A stretch of DNA of 64,000 nt from Dehalobacter sp. DCM (GCF_024972775.1 NZ_CP092282.1:992001-1056000), one strand, 5' to 3'; shown: positions 1 to 9,956, numbered from the stretch's first letter. Notes: generated by a model not told the origin, from the sequence alone. Program-made: numbers and translations.

Positions 1-2
1 AT

Positions 3-1286
3 GAAATCAATCGGATCATCAAGCAGTACTCAGGCTTTGTTCCTTATCCGGTCAAAGTCAACGGCGAGAAGGTCAATACCGTACAAGCTATCTGGACGAA
101 GAATGCCTCGGAAATCAGCGATGAGGAATATACCGAATTTTATAAATACATCGATAATGCCTATGACGAACCGTTATATCGGATGCATTTTACTGCGGAT
201 GCACCTTTGGCTATTAAAGCACTGCTTTTTGTCCCAGGCGAAAATTTTGAACGGTTTGGTTTTAGCAAAATGGAACGCGGCGTGAACCTCTATTGTAAAA
301 AGGTAATGATCCAGGAAAAATCCGAAGCGATCGTTCCCGAATGGATGCGTTTTGTCAGGGGGGTCATAGACAGTGACGACCTGCCGCTGAATATCTCCAG
401 AGAAACGCTCCAGGACAATGCGCTGATAGCGAAGCTTAACCGTGTCGTCACAGCGCGATTTTTGAAATTCCTTGAGGAAAAGGCCAAGGATGATGCCGCT
501 AAATATAATGATTTCTGGAGGAAATTCGACAAATTCCTGAAAGAAGGCGCTGCTTCGGACTATACGCATTGCGACGCCTTGGTCCGATTGCTTCGTTATG
601 AATCCAATATGACCGGCGAAGGTGAGTTAATCTCATTGGAAGACTACGTCAGCCGGATGAGAGACGAACAAAAGGCAATTTATTATGTCAGCGGAGCAAA
701 CCGGCAGGTCATTGAGTCTGGCCCCTATCTGGAAATATTCAAGGATAAAGGAATCGAAGTGCTCTATACGTATGAACCGATCGACGATTATATCCTCAGC
801 AACTTGCCTGACTTTAAAGGCAAGAAAATGATTGCGGCTGAACAGGACAGCGCTGATTTGCCGGATATGCCTGAGGAGGACAATGCCAGCGCAAGTGAAA
901 TCCAAGGGGATGAGCTTAATGAGTATCTCGAATGGTTTAAACAAACATTGGGTGATAGAGTCACTGAGGTTCGTGCCTCTAAACGATTAGTGGACAGTCC
1001 AGCGGTGGTGTTAAGTGCTTATGGTACTCACAGCATGCAGAAGATGATGCAAATCGTCAATAAAGACTTGAATAACATTCCTGCAGGAATCTTGGAGATC
1101 AACAGCAAACATCCCGTAATTAAGGGTATCAATGAACTCCGAAAATCCGGTGACCTTTTCGCGTCTGCAGCAGCCGAACAGGTTCTTGAAAATTCACAGA
1201 TCGCAGCCGGTCTCATCATTGATCCCAGCAGTATGGTCAACCGGCTATACAGCATTCTGGAAAGAGCGGTCGAGAAAAAGAACTGA
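3..1286 (+). CDS. htpG: Molecular chaperone HtpG (Hsp90 family), 5' end cut by window edge
   Basis: About 428 residues are visible, the middle and C-terminal parts of bacterial Hsp90 (the family is usually 600-650 residues), so the N-terminal ATPase domain lies outside the window. The reading frame is open from base 3. Family signatures include the IWTKN and EEYTEFYK stretches near the visible start, VRGVIDSDDLPLN and SRETLQ in the middle domain, and a dimerisation domain ending in a short charged tail. HtpG is a cytosolic ATP-dependent homodimeric chaperone. The gene ends with TGA and is followed by an intrinsic terminator, so it closes its transcription unit. Identification is secure; the true start cannot be seen. 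Confidence 0.95.
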   Translation, partial: EINRIIKQYSGFVPYPVKVNGEKVNTVQAIWTKNASEISDEEYTEFYKYIDNAYDEPLYRMHFTADAPLAIKALLFVPGENFERFGFSKMERGVNLYCKKVMIQEKSEAIVPEWMRFVRGVIDSDDLPLNISRETLQDNALIAKLNRVVTARFLKFLEEKAKDDAAKYNDFWRKFDKFLKEGAASDYTHCDALVRLLRYESNMTGEGELISLEDYVSRMRDEQKAIYYVSGANRQVIESGPYLEIFKDKGIEVLYTYEPIDDYILSNLPDFKGKKMIAAEQDSADLPDMPEEDNASASEIQGDELNEYLEWFKQTLGDRVTEVRASKRLVDSPAVVLSAYGTHSMQKMMQIVNKDLNNIPAGILEINSKHPVIKGINELRKSGDLFASAAAEQVLENSQIAAGLIIDPSSMVNRLYSILERAVEKKN

Positions 1287-1322
1287 TTGAAGCATACCAT
1301 GAAATAAAAGTACCCGCATAGA

Positions 1323-1374
1323 AAGACTGCCTGTCGTGAACGATTACGCATATCGAACCGGGCAGTCTTTTTTT
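1323..1374 (+). terminator. Intrinsic terminator of htpG
   Basis: The arms AAGACTGCC (1323-1331) and GGGCAGTCTT (1360-1369) can pair and are followed by a run of T. It lies 37 bp after the htpG stop. Confidence 0.85.
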
Positions 1375-1443
1375 ATTATTAAAATCATTGTTATTTTATC
1401 TGTTAGATGATATCATGTATGACGCCAATAACTATATTTCGGA

Positions 1444-2160
1444 GTGATCTTTATTTCTATTCTGCTTTACGGATTGATAGCGGGACTCATTACCGGTCTG
1501 GGCGCGGTCATATCCATTTCAATCAAAAACATTACGCATAAGATTCTCTCGGTTTCCTTAGGCTTTGCTTCCGGGATCATGATCGGAATATCGGCCTTAA
1601 GTCTCATTCCGACAAGTTTGAATATGAGCAACGCGGGCATTACCATTGCAGGATTTGTCGCTGGGGGGCTTTTTCTGTTCATGGTCGATATTTTTATGCC
1701 GCATATTCATAAGGTCGAGGCAGATTGGGACGGATATGCCAAGATGGGCTACTTTATCGCGCTGGGCATCGCCTTGCATAACCTACCTGAGGGGATCGCT
1801 ATCGGTGCGACTAGTGAAGTGTCGTATCATATGGGCCTGGTGACAGCGGTAACGATCGGTTTACATAACATTGCCGAAGGTCTTTGCGTAGCTATGCCGT
1901 TGTGTCTTAGTAACGTTCGAAAAAGCAAGATTGTTATCATTACGACAATGACCGGTTTATCGACTGTCGTTGGTACCGCCATGGGGATGCTCATCGGGAA
2001 TATTTCGACGATTTTTATTGCGTTTTTCCTGGCGTTTGCGGCAGGGGCAATGATTTACATCACCAGTGATGAGCTCATTCCAAAAAGTCATAGTTCACAT
2101 AGTGAATATGCTAACGTGGGAATCATGCTGGGTTTTATTATTGCCTTAATCCTGTCATAA
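1444..2160 (+). CDS. ZIP-family divalent metal transporter
   Basis: A 238-residue membrane protein with about eight hydrophobic segments. It shows the paired ZIP metal-site motifs HNLPEGIAIG (fourth helix) and HNIAEGL (fifth helix), which provide the His/Glu ligands for zinc or other divalent cations. Small bacterial ZIP (ZupT/GufA-like) proteins of this length import Zn, Fe or Mn across the cytoplasmic membrane; the exact substrate cannot be read from sequence. The start is uncertain: GTG 1444 overlaps the only GGAG Shine-Dalgarno, and an ATT codon 9 bases further on has better spacing. An in-frame stop at 1429 rules out a longer protein. Its 3' end overlaps the convergent histidine kinase gene by 23 bp. 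Confidence 0.9.
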   Translation: MIFISILLYGLIAGLITGLGAVISISIKNITHKILSVSLGFASGIMIGISALSLIPTSLNMSNAGITIAGFVAGGLFLFMVDIFMPHIHKVEADWDGYAKMGYFIALGIALHNLPEGIAIGATSEVSYHMGLVTAVTIGLHNIAEGLCVAMPLCLSNVRKSKIVIITTMTGLSTVVGTAMGMLIGNISTIFIAFFLAFAAGAMIYITSDELIPKSHSSHSEYANVGIMLGFIIALILS

Positions 2161-3700
2161 CAGGAAAACTAATTCTAAAGCAAGTGCCCTCACCGCGTTG
2201 ACTTTCAACGTGGATATCGCCGCCGCGATGACGAACAAGTTCAGAGACAATGGCCAGGCCCAAACCGGAGCCCTGGCCTTTTTCGTGGGTCCGAGAGCGG
2301 TCTGAGCGGAAAAACCGTTCAAAGATATGAGGAATATCCTCGGGAACGATTCCTTCGCCGTTATCTTTAATGGAGAGGTGCAGCCTGCCCTTATCCATAC
2401 CGGTATCGATCGAAATGATTCCGCCTGCTGAGGTATGCTGGATGGCGTTGTTAATTAGGTTGTACAGGATCTGCTTCAGCTCATCCGGCTTGAGGGGCAA
2501 TAGCTGTTCACTATCCGGCGATTTCAGGTCATCCTCGGCAAGTGTCACGATATCTTTTCCATTGAGCATGAGGATACGATCATGCAGCAGGGGGGTAAGT
2601 AACGGGAGCAATTCCGGCAGAATATCACCCAGACTGGACGTATACCGGACCAGACCATCGGTGCTCTCTTCCTGGGTGATCCGATTAAGGGTTAATAGTC
2701 CTTCCGTCAGTCGGATGAGACGTTCAGTTTCAATAAGCATAGTTTGATGGGCGGTTTCCAGGGTTTCTTTATCTGTGGTTCCGGTCCGCTGTAATATTTC
2801 TAAAAATCCCCTGATCGATGTCAATGGCGTACGAAGTTCATGCGATGCATCGGCTATAAATCGTGCCATTCGATTCTTGGCTGAACGTTCGGTTTTCAGA
2901 GCATTTTCCATTTGGCCAAGCATATGGTTAAGTGTTTCCCGAAGCTGCAGAATCTCGGAGGCGGCATTACTCATCGTGGGAAGACGCAGGTCGTAGCGGC
3001 CGTTGGCAATTTTGCGGGCAGTAGAGGAGATGATCAGCAGCGGTTCTAATGGTTTTTGCAGGGCAAGTGCGGTCAAAAAGGTACTGAGCAGGATAATAAT
3101 AATCGCATTGAATACAAAACTACGGAGGTTCTTGTTTAATATCGCTTCCTCTTGGGTTAATGGTTCACCGATCAGGGCATAACCGGCATAAGCCGGAGCT
3201 GTAGCAGGCTTCTCCATCTGAAGACTGTTTAACGAAGTCGGCGTGTTTAATATCGTTGTAGCCAAAAACATATAGTTGACCTTTTTATCATCCTCATAAG
3301 TGAAGCATTCGCCGGTTCGTGCCTTTTCCGCAAGATCAAATGGCAAACCGCTGCTATTCAAATTAGGGATAGAGCTTTGTTGTCCGTAACTGTAAACAAT
3401 CGATTTGAGTGTGTAATCGCTGGTATAAAAGGCTACAAAATTCCCTGGACGAAGTTCCGCAAATCTACCGGGAGGAAGCTCATCGTTTAGAATCCATCCC
3501 GGCATGTTATTCTTAATGGAAAAGTAGTCCGATAGCAAATTTTGCTCGACACTCTGATAGAGTGAATTCTTAATAGAATTATATTGGATAAAGCCAATCA
3601 TCGAAAAAAAGATAATATGACAAATCCAAAAACGGACCAGAAGCTGGCCGACCAGGGATTTTCGCCAAATATTCAGATTCTCCAGTGGATGGACTTTCAT
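2138..3700 (-). CDS. Membrane sensor histidine kinase (EnvZ/PhoR type)
   Basis: A 520-residue two-component kinase. In order: a transmembrane segment near residues 25-42, an extracytoplasmic sensor region of roughly 150 residues, a second transmembrane segment, a HAMP linker, a HisKA domain with the phospho-acceptor in ASHELRTPL, and a HATPase domain with an N box (NLINNAIQH), a G1 box (DNGEGI) and a G2 box (GSGLGLAI). ATG 3700 has an AGGAG Shine-Dalgarno. The response-regulator gene ends 19 bp upstream on the same strand, so the two are cotranscribed and form a cognate pair. The signal is unknown. The 3' end overlaps the convergent ZIP gene, so a metal link is conceivable but rests on position only. 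Confidence 0.93.
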   Translation of the reverse strand: MKVHPLENLNIWRKSLVGQLLVRFWICHIIFFSMIGFIQYNSIKNSLYQSVEQNLLSDYFSIKNNMPGWILNDELPPGRFAELRPGNFVAFYTSDYTLKSIVYSYGQQSSIPNLNSSGLPFDLAEKARTGECFTYEDDKKVNYMFLATTILNTPTSLNSLQMEKPATAPAYAGYALIGEPLTQEEAILNKNLRSFVFNAIIIILLSTFLTALALQKPLEPLLIISSTARKIANGRYDLRLPTMSNAASEILQLRETLNHMLGQMENALKTERSAKNRMARFIADASHELRTPLTSIRGFLEILQRTGTTDKETLETAHQTMLIETERLIRLTEGLLTLNRITQEESTDGLVRYTSSLGDILPELLPLLTPLLHDRILMLNGKDIVTLAEDDLKSPDSEQLLPLKPDELKQILYNLINNAIQHTSAGGIISIDTGMDKGRLHLSIKDNGEGIVPEDIPHIFERFFRSDRSRTHEKGQGSGLGLAIVSELVRHRGGDIHVESQRGEGTCFRISFPVMTGLRQ

Positions 3701-3719
3701 AAAACAGCTCCTGTCGTCA

Positions 3720-4400
3720 CTAAGCTTCGGTCTGAAGGCGATAGCCTAAACCGCGAACCGTTTTGATGATGTTATGATCAAAATCTTCAAGCTTCTCACG
3801 CAAATAACGAATATAAACCTCAACGATGTTATCTTCACCTTCAAAATCATAACCCCAGATATGATTCAAAATCTGCTCCTTGCTTAACGTTTGGTTGGTG
3901 TTCCATAAAAGATAGGATAGAAGCTTATATTCGGTTGGGGAAAGTTGAAGGGGGTGATTATCCAGCAGAATCATCTTTTTTAGCTCGTCCACTGTAAAGC
4001 GCCCAATCTCTTTTTGTCCCGACAAGTCAGGAAAACGGTTGCGTAGCTGGACCTCAATCCTGGCCAAGAGTTCTTCAAAATGAAACGGTTTAACTAAATA
4101 ATCATGCGCACCCAGACGAAGACCTTTGACAATGTCTGATGAAGTGTCTTTTGCTGTCAGCATGATCATCGAAGCTCCGGATATTTCTGGGATGATCTCA
4201 CATAATTCGTATCCGTCCATAACCGGCATCATAATATCGAGAATGATTACATGGGGTTCGAACTCAGGTATAGTATCCATCGCTTTTTTCCCGTTTTCTG
4301 CAGCGCGCACATCGTACCCTTCTTGTTTAAGTCCCATGGTCAGCATTTGACGAATCGAAGCGTCATCATCGACAATCAGTATTTTAAATTTGTTGGCCAA
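3720..4400 (-). CDS. OmpR/PhoB-family response regulator
   Basis: A 226-residue regulator: receiver domain (residues 3-118) with the acidic pocket DDD at 11-13, the phosphorylation site Asp55 in ILDIMMP and the conserved Lys of LVKPF, then an OmpR-type winged helix (about 130-225) ending in VRGLGYRL. The start codon is TTG at 4400, chosen because GGGGGAT lies at proper spacing upstream and no better start exists. It is the first gene of a two-gene operon with the kinase. DNA targets are unknown; binding to direct repeats and activation or repression of sigma-70 promoters is typical of the family. The gene ends in TAG. Confidence 0.95.
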   Translation of the reverse strand: MANKFKILIVDDDASIRQMLTMGLKQEGYDVRAAENGKKAMDTIPEFEPHVIILDIMMPVMDGYELCEIIPEISGASMIMLTAKDTSSDIVKGLRLGAHDYLVKPFHFEELLARIEVQLRNRFPDLSGQKEIGRFTVDELKKMILLDNHPLQLSPTEYKLLSYLLWNTNQTLSKEQILNHIWGYDFEGEDNIVEVYIRYLREKLEDFDHNIIKTVRGLGYRLQTEA

Positions 4401-4653
4401 ACCAAATCCCCCCTATTGATACAATGAATATATACCATTAATCTGAAAAGAAACTGAATGATTTCAATGATTTTTGCATGTTTATTGTCTTGCTAACCTC
4501 ATTTTAATAACAGGATGATGATCTTACAACTTTTTTTCTGTACGAATTCTTAAACGGGTGATACAATAAAGGATAAATCTTTAAACCCGGAGGCTGAAAA
4601 TATCACAGCTGTATATTGGGTTTGAATGAAAAAATGAATTGGAGATGGTGTTG

Positions 4654-7600
4654 ATGAGTAAACAAACCTTAATAGACCTAATTGCGGAAAAAGTGCTGGT
4701 CATGGACGGCGCAATGGGTACCATGCTCCAAATGAAAAATCTATCGACAGCCGACTTCGGCGGACCTGAAAGCGAAGGGTGCAATGAGATCCTGATCTTG
4801 ACTCGTCCTGATATCATACGAGGGATTCATGAGGCGTATTTGGAAGCCGGAGCCGATATCATTGAGACGAATACATTTGGCGGGACACGAATCGTCCTGG
4901 ATGAATATGGGCTTGGTCAAAAGGATATTACGATTAATACTGCGGCCGCGCGGCTGGCATGTGAAGCTGCTGAAAAATGGTCTACGCCGGACAAACCGCG
5001 TTATGTGGCGGGATCAATCGGCCCAACAACTAAAATGCTATCGCTTTCTGTGGATATAACGTTTGCAGAAATGGAAGAAGCGTATTACCGACAAGCGCTG
5101 GGATTACTCCAAGGCGGGGTTGATCTGTTTGCAGTGGAAACATGTCCGGATACATTGAATATCAAGGCCGCTGGGTGTGGTATTAATCGGGCAGCAGCTG
5201 AGGTCGGTCGTGGTGTTCCGCTAATTGTATCAGTAACCATTGAACCAACAGGCACGATGCTTGCCGGACAAAATATAGAAGCGTTATATATTTCTATCGA
5301 ACATTTAAAACCGCTTGCGGTAGGGATGAACTGCGGGAGCGGGGCAGACCAAATGACAGGTCATTTAAGAACGATAGCGGGAATAGCTTCTTGTGCAGTT
5401 AGCTGTTATCCGAATGCGGGACTGCCTGACGAAGAAGGGGGATATCGGCAAACGCCGGAAGAGTTCGCAGATAAAATGACCCGTTTCGCTGAAAATGGGT
5501 GGCTCAATATTGCAGGCGGATGCTGCGGCACCACTGACAAGCATATTCAGGCATTGGCTAGGGCTTTATCAGGCTGCAAACCGCGCCCAACCGGGTTATC
5601 TCTGAAAAGCAGTGTATCTGGGCTGGAACCACTCTGGCCTGAAGAGGAAAACCGTCCCCTGATCGTGGGTGAAAGAGCGAATGTGATTGGCTCTAGAAAA
5701 TTTAAGGAGTTGATTGCTGAGGGACGGTATGAAGAAGGGTCGGAGATTGTTCGGAACCAGATTAAGAAGGGTGCTCAGGTTATTGATATTTGTGTCGCTA
5801 ATCCCGACCGTGATGAGCTTCAGGATATGATCCGTTTTCTCCCGCAGGTTGTCAATAAGGTCAAAGCGCCATTGATGCTTGATACGACGGATCCACAGGT
5901 TTTAGAAGCAGGACTTCGTATGGTCCAGGGTAAAGCAATTATCAACTCAATCAATCTGGAGAACGGATTGGAACGCTTTAATGATGTTGTGCCGCTAGTG
6001 AAGAAATACGGTGCGGCTGTCGTTGTCGGGTTGATCGATGAACAGGGGATGGCACTGACCAGAGAACGAAAACTGGCAGTTGCCGAACGCGCGTATAACC
6101 TGCTGGTCAGCCAATTCGGACTATCCGCTGCGGACATTATTTTCGATCCGCTGACCTTCCCGGTTGGCACCGGGGATACTCATTATTTGGGCTCAGCTGT
6201 GGAAACAATCGAAGGACTTCGTCTGATTAAGAAAAAATACCCGGAATGCAAAACGATCCTGGGCGTCAGTAATGTCTCGTTTGGTCTGCCTGCCGCAGGC
6301 AGAGAAGTATTGAACGCTGTTTTTGTCTATCATAATACGCTGGCCGGATTAGACTATGCCATCGTCAATGCCGAAAAGTTAGAACGCTATGCATCCATTC
6401 CGCAGGCAGAACGGAAACTGGCTGCGGAGCTGCTTTTAACTACAAATGAACAGACATTAAAAGCTTTTACGGATTACTACCGGGAGAAACAGACCGTAGA
6501 AAAGACATCAATAGCGACGCTTACACTTGAAGAGCGGTTAGCCTCGTATATCGTTGAAGGAACGAAGAGCGGGCTGGAAAGCGACCTGCAGCAGGCAATG
6601 CTGAAATACACACCGCTGGATATTATCAATGGTCCGCTGATGAAAGGAATGGAGGAAGTTGGAAGGCTGTTTAACCAGAACCAACTCATCGTCGCCGAGG
6701 TCCTGCAGAGTGCCGAGGTCATGAAAGCGGCTGTGACCATTTTAAAACCGCATATGGCAAAAGCGGAAGAAGCAATTAAAGGCAAGATTCTTTTAGCTAC
6801 GGTCAAAGGCGATGTTCACGATATCGGAAAGAATTTAGTTGAAATCATTCTATCAAACAACGGTTATCAGGTTATCAACTTGGGGGTCAAAGTCAGCTCT
6901 GAGCAATTGATTGCGGCGGCAAAACAAGAACAGCCGGATGCTATCGGGCTATCCGGATTGCTTGTCAAATCGGTACAGCAGATGCTTTTGACGGCTCAAG
7001 ATCTGCAGGCTGCCGGTATAGCCTTGCCTTTGATACTCGGTGGAGCGGCATTATCCCGAAAATATACCGAGGAAAGGATTGCACCGCTATACGGCGGACC
7101 GGTACTTTATGCCCGGGATGCGATGGACGGTCTAAACTTACTTAATCACGTAATGAAAAATAGTGAAAATAACCCCCACGCTAAGTATACGGCAATTGCG
7201 GAGACCCAAACGCGTATAAAAACAGTAACAGCAGCTAATGAAAAAGCGCCTGATCCCGTTCCGGAAACCGATTTGGAGGAGTCAACCGACCATACAGCAA
7301 ACCCGTGGGAGTTTCCGCTATATCGACCGCAGAGCACGGATCGTTACCTTATGCGGGATTATCCGCTGGAAGAACTGATACCAGCGCTTGATTTGCCCTT
7401 TATCCTCCGACGTTATCTTGGGGTCAAAAGAAATCCGCATCACCTGTTGAAAGAAGAATTGAATACGGCGGCCCAAGCGCTGGCTGCAGCACAAGCACAC
7501 GATCAGAACCAGCTCAGGTTCGAAGAATATTTGTGTATTGTCGAGGATTTTCTTAAGGAAATTGCTGAGAAGAAATTGATCACCGTCCATGGTGTCTATG

Positions 7601-8220
7601 CCATTTACCCTGCATACGCTGCAGGCAATTCCATTTGCATTCTTGATTCCAGGGACGGCCAATCTGTTCTGGAGGAATTGCGCTTTCCGCGACAGCACAA
7701 AGCGAATGGGGAAAAAGGTCTGTGTCTGGCTGACTTTATCAGGCCACAGCCTGAAATTATAGGCAACGGAACGGTGCGAGACATCGCGGATTCGGATTAC
7801 ATCGGTATCTTTGCGCTAACAGCCGGCAAGGGTATCAGGGAAAAGGCGCATGCTTACAAGGAAGAAGGGGAGTATTTAAAATCCTTCTTGCTTCAAGTGC
7901 TGGCACTGGAACTAGCCGAAAGTTTTGCGGAAAAAATGCATGAAATTATACGCCAAGCTTGGGGCATAGAGATGCGCACAACGTTAACCAACGCCAATGG
8001 TTCAGCAGGGAAACGCCCCATAACATATCAAGGTATCCGGGTTTCACCGGGTTATCCAATATACCCGGATCTGGAGGAACAGGGCAAACTTTTCAGGCTT
8101 CTCAAACCGCAGGATATTGGGCTGGAACTAACGGAGAGTTGGATGATGGATCCGGAGGCTTCGGTTACTGCCGTTGTTTTTTCACATCCCAATGCCAGGA
8201 TTTTCAATATTTTACGGTAA
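4654..8220 (+). CDS. metH: Cobalamin-dependent methionine synthase, full length
   Basis: An 1188-residue cytosolic enzyme that moves a methyl group from 5-methyltetrahydrofolate through cob(I)alamin to homocysteine. Domains in order: homocysteine domain (1 to about 310) with zinc ligands Cys227, Cys290 and Cys291; pterin-binding domain (about 340-600); cobalamin cap and B12 domain with the base-off motif DVHDIGK, where His722 is the lower cobalt ligand; and a C-terminal SAM-binding activation domain ending in TESWMMDP. Having all four modules matches the E. coli enzyme; many anaerobes lack the last. Start ATG 4654 follows GGAGAT at good spacing; the in-frame TTG 15 bases upstream is less likely. 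No SAM or cobalamin riboswitch is seen in the leader. A terminator follows. Confidence 0.97.
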   Translation: MSKQTLIDLIAEKVLVMDGAMGTMLQMKNLSTADFGGPESEGCNEILILTRPDIIRGIHEAYLEAGADIIETNTFGGTRIVLDEYGLGQKDITINTAAARLACEAAEKWSTPDKPRYVAGSIGPTTKMLSLSVDITFAEMEEAYYRQALGLLQGGVDLFAVETCPDTLNIKAAGCGINRAAAEVGRGVPLIVSVTIEPTGTMLAGQNIEALYISIEHLKPLAVGMNCGSGADQMTGHLRTIAGIASCAVSCYPNAGLPDEEGGYRQTPEEFADKMTRFAENGWLNIAGGCCGTTDKHIQALARALSGCKPRPTGLSLKSSVSGLEPLWPEEENRPLIVGERANVIGSRKFKELIAEGRYEEGSEIVRNQIKKGAQVIDICVANPDRDELQDMIRFLPQVVNKVKAPLMLDTTDPQVLEAGLRMVQGKAIINSINLENGLERFNDVVPLVKKYGAAVVVGLIDEQGMALTRERKLAVAERAYNLLVSQFGLSAADIIFDPLTFPVGTGDTHYLGSAVETIEGLRLIKKKYPECKTILGVSNVSFGLPAAGREVLNAVFVYHNTLAGLDYAIVNAEKLERYASIPQAERKLAAELLLTTNEQTLKAFTDYYREKQTVEKTSIATLTLEERLASYIVEGTKSGLESDLQQAMLKYTPLDIINGPLMKGMEEVGRLFNQNQLIVAEVLQSAEVMKAAVTILKPHMAKAEEAIKGKILLATVKGDVHDIGKNLVEIILSNNGYQVINLGVKVSSEQLIAAAKQEQPDAIGLSGLLVKSVQQMLLTAQDLQAAGIALPLILGGAALSRKYTEERIAPLYGGPVLYARDAMDGLNLLNHVMKNSENNPHAKYTAIAETQTRIKTVTAANEKAPDPVPETDLEESTDHTANPWEFPLYRPQSTDRYLMRDYPLEELIPALDLPFILRRYLGVKRNPHHLLKEELNTAAQALAAAQAHDQNQLRFEEYLCIVEDFLKEIAEKKLITVHGVYAIYPAYAAGNSICILDSRDGQSVLEELRFPRQHKANGEKGLCLADFIRPQPEIIGNGTVRDIADSDYIGIFALTAGKGIREKAHAYKEEGEYLKSFLLQVLALELAESFAEKMHEIIRQAWGIEMRTTLTNANGSAGKRPITYQGIRVSPGYPIYPDLEEQGKLFRLLKPQDIGLELTESWMMDPEASVTAVVFSHPNARIFNILR

Positions 8221-8256
8221 TATTCTATAAGTTGCCAACAAATTGAGGTATAATCA

Positions 8257-8301
8257 AAGACCGTCCCTAATCTTGCAAGTGATTTGAGGGCGGTCTTTTT
8301 T
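8257..8301 (+). terminator. Intrinsic terminator of metH
   Basis: The arms AAGACCGTCCC and GGGCGGTCTT flank a 20-base loop and are followed by TTTTT, 37 bp after the metH stop. Confidence 0.88.
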
Positions 8302-8446
8302 ATTATTCATTTGTTCGATCGTATTTTTTTATAATATTCCCAGCATTGGCAGCTATGATCAGCCTTAAAGTCGTGGATTCAGATGTTTTATAGGTGTTTT
8401 CTTATTGTGACAGGTTATTTGCTGATTGTCATAGCATTGAATTTGT

Positions 8447-9232
8447 TTAATAGTCAAAATTATAGCGCCTTCTGCTAAACAGACTGGATTGATAAGACGT
8501 ATCCACGTTAGGACCTAAACCCTGTGATTCATGAAAAATCGGTGAATTTGGCTGTTCCGGCGCTGGAGGAAAGTGTGGAACCTGTGATGGCTGATGCTGA
8601 TTAACCGAATGCGTTCCCGGGTTCGTTGGTGGACTCGTTATTGGATTTGGTATTTCCGATGGGAGATGAAAATGATTGCTGTAGTTAAGCAGCGTGTTTC
8701 TGTTTCTTCTTCCGAACAGCCCTGAATTTCCCGAAGGCCCAGCGTTGTGCCTTGTTTTAGAATTTTTTGTATCCTTGCGTTTATTTTTTTTGTTTTCTTT
8801 TTTTCGCGAACTAAAAATGCGGGCTAGACCTTTTTTGTTTACGGATTGAATTGACTCCTGAAGCGGCTGATCAGAGGATGTCGTCTGGGATGGCGGATTG
8901 GAGGAATCGGAAGTTGGCACTAGGGTTGATAAATTTGACGGCAGTGTCTTTACGGGCGTTCCAGGAACTCCGAGAAGTGTTGAAAGATTTCCTTTAAACA
9001 GCACGTTATTAATCATGGGGTAAGCGACACGGTTAAACAAAAATGTTCCGCTTCTGCGGGCGAGAGGGATGCCAACCTTTTTAGCCAGCGGAAGTCCTAT
9101 TCTTTTAGCCAGAGGGATACCGACTTTTTCTGTTAGAAAAGGGCTAATTTTGGCTGTGATGTAGGGCTGGAGCTCTCTCATAATAATCGGAGCTGCTTTT
9201 TGTATAAGATAAGAGGATTGTTCAAGAGCCAT
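8447..9232 (-). CDS. Unknown basic low-complexity protein with a tandem IPLA repeat
   Basis: No family is recognised. The 261-residue product has an N-terminal part (1-95) with a tandem repeat of about 8 residues, VGIPLAKR-IGLPLAKK-VGIPLARR, alternating hydrophobic and basic residues and preceded by a related segment. A Lys/Arg-rich stretch follows near 135-165, then a Ser/Pro/Asn/Gln-rich tail ending in RRRYNFDY. There is no signal peptide, transmembrane helix or catalytic motif. A strong AAGGAGG Shine-Dalgarno before ATG 9232 supports real translation. Such composition is seen in spore-associated or nucleic-acid-binding proteins, but no function is claimed. It is a single-gene unit convergent with metH and divergent from nrdR. 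Confidence 0.6.
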   Translation of the reverse strand: MALEQSSYLIQKAAPIIMRELQPYITAKISPFLTEKVGIPLAKRIGLPLAKKVGIPLARRSGTFLFNRVAYPMINNVLFKGNLSTLLGVPGTPVKTLPSNLSTLVPTSDSSNPPSQTTSSDQPLQESIQSVNKKGLARIFSSRKKENKKNKRKDTKNSKTRHNAGPSGNSGLFGRRNRNTLLNYSNHFHLPSEIPNPITSPPTNPGTHSVNQHQPSQVPHFPPAPEQPNSPIFHESQGLGPNVDTSYQSSLFSRRRYNFDY

Positions 9233-9419
9233 AATAATTTCCTCCTTGTGGTTATAATGGTAAATAATTACATTAAAGCATATGCGCCATATGGGGTTGT
9301 GTGTTTGTACACCATAAATTTAAGTGTAAATAATCGTCAATACCAAAAAGAAAGCAAAACGTAAGCATAATCGATCTATCGGCAATTATTTGGATAAAAA
9401 CGCCTTAGAAAGCTATTGC

Positions 9420-9467
9420 TTACTAGATATAGTATTGGTAAAATAAAACATATACAATATATAGGTT
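9420..9467 (+). promoter_or_regulatory. Possible tandem NrdR-box pair upstream of nrdR
   Basis: ATACAATATATAGGTT (9452-9467) matches about 12 of 16 positions of the NrdR box ACACAATATATTGTGT as I remember it. A weaker copy at 9420-9435 (about 10 of 16) begins exactly 32 bp upstream. NrdR boxes usually come in pairs about three helical turns apart. Autoregulation of nrdR-nrdD is the implied role. A single weaker match also lies before nrdD near 10060-10075. Confidence 0.4.
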
Positions 9468-9497
9468 GATACTACAGCTATAGGAAGGATGAGGGTA

Positions 9498-9956
9498 TTG
9501 CGCTGTCCTTTTTGTCAGAGTGATGATACTAAAGTACTGGATTCCAGGCAGATCGAGGAAGGAACAGCTATCCGACGCAGACGGGAATGTGATGTCTGCA
9601 CCAAACGATTTACGACATACGAACGATATGAAGATTTCCAATTGAGTGTTGTGAAAAAGGATGGTCGAAGGGAACTATTTTCTCGGCATAAGCTCTTGTC
9701 TGGTTTAAACAGGGCTTGCGAAAAACGGCCGGTTTCCGCTGAACAATTGGAAACAATGGCTACCGATATCGAAAGAGAAATGCGCGATTTGAACGATCGT
9801 GAAGTACCCAGTGAACTTATTGGTGAAGCCGTCATGAAACGATTGTTTGAAATCGATGAGATTGCCTATATTCGTTTTGCTTCGGTTTATCGGCAGTTTA
9901 AAGATATTCAGAAGTTTATGGAAGAATTGAACGGACTGGTAAAACGACGCAAGTAA
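9498..9956 (+). CDS. nrdR: Transcriptional repressor NrdR
   Basis: A 152-residue repressor of ribonucleotide reductase genes: N-terminal zinc ribbon with two CxxC pairs (RCPFCQS and CDVCTKR), then an ATP-cone domain that senses ATP/dATP. I place the start at TTG 9498, not ATG 9489. It yields the family N-terminus MRCPFC and sits 9 bases after AGGAAGG, whereas the ATG touches the Shine-Dalgarno. The next gene is its classical target nrdD, whose product carries a matching ATP-cone. A possible NrdR-box pair upstream suggests autoregulation. Confidence 0.95.
   Translation: MRCPFCQSDDTKVLDSRQIEEGTAIRRRRECDVCTKRFTTYERYEDFQLSVVKKDGRRELFSRHKLLSGLNRACEKRPVSAEQLETMATDIEREMRDLNDREVPSELIGEAVMKRLFEIDEIAYIRFASVYRQFKDIQKFMEELNGLVKRRK

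Noticed and set aside
4401-4653. SAM, T-box or cobalamin riboswitch upstream of metH
   Set aside because: No conserved aptamer core or terminator is visible in the 250-base leader.
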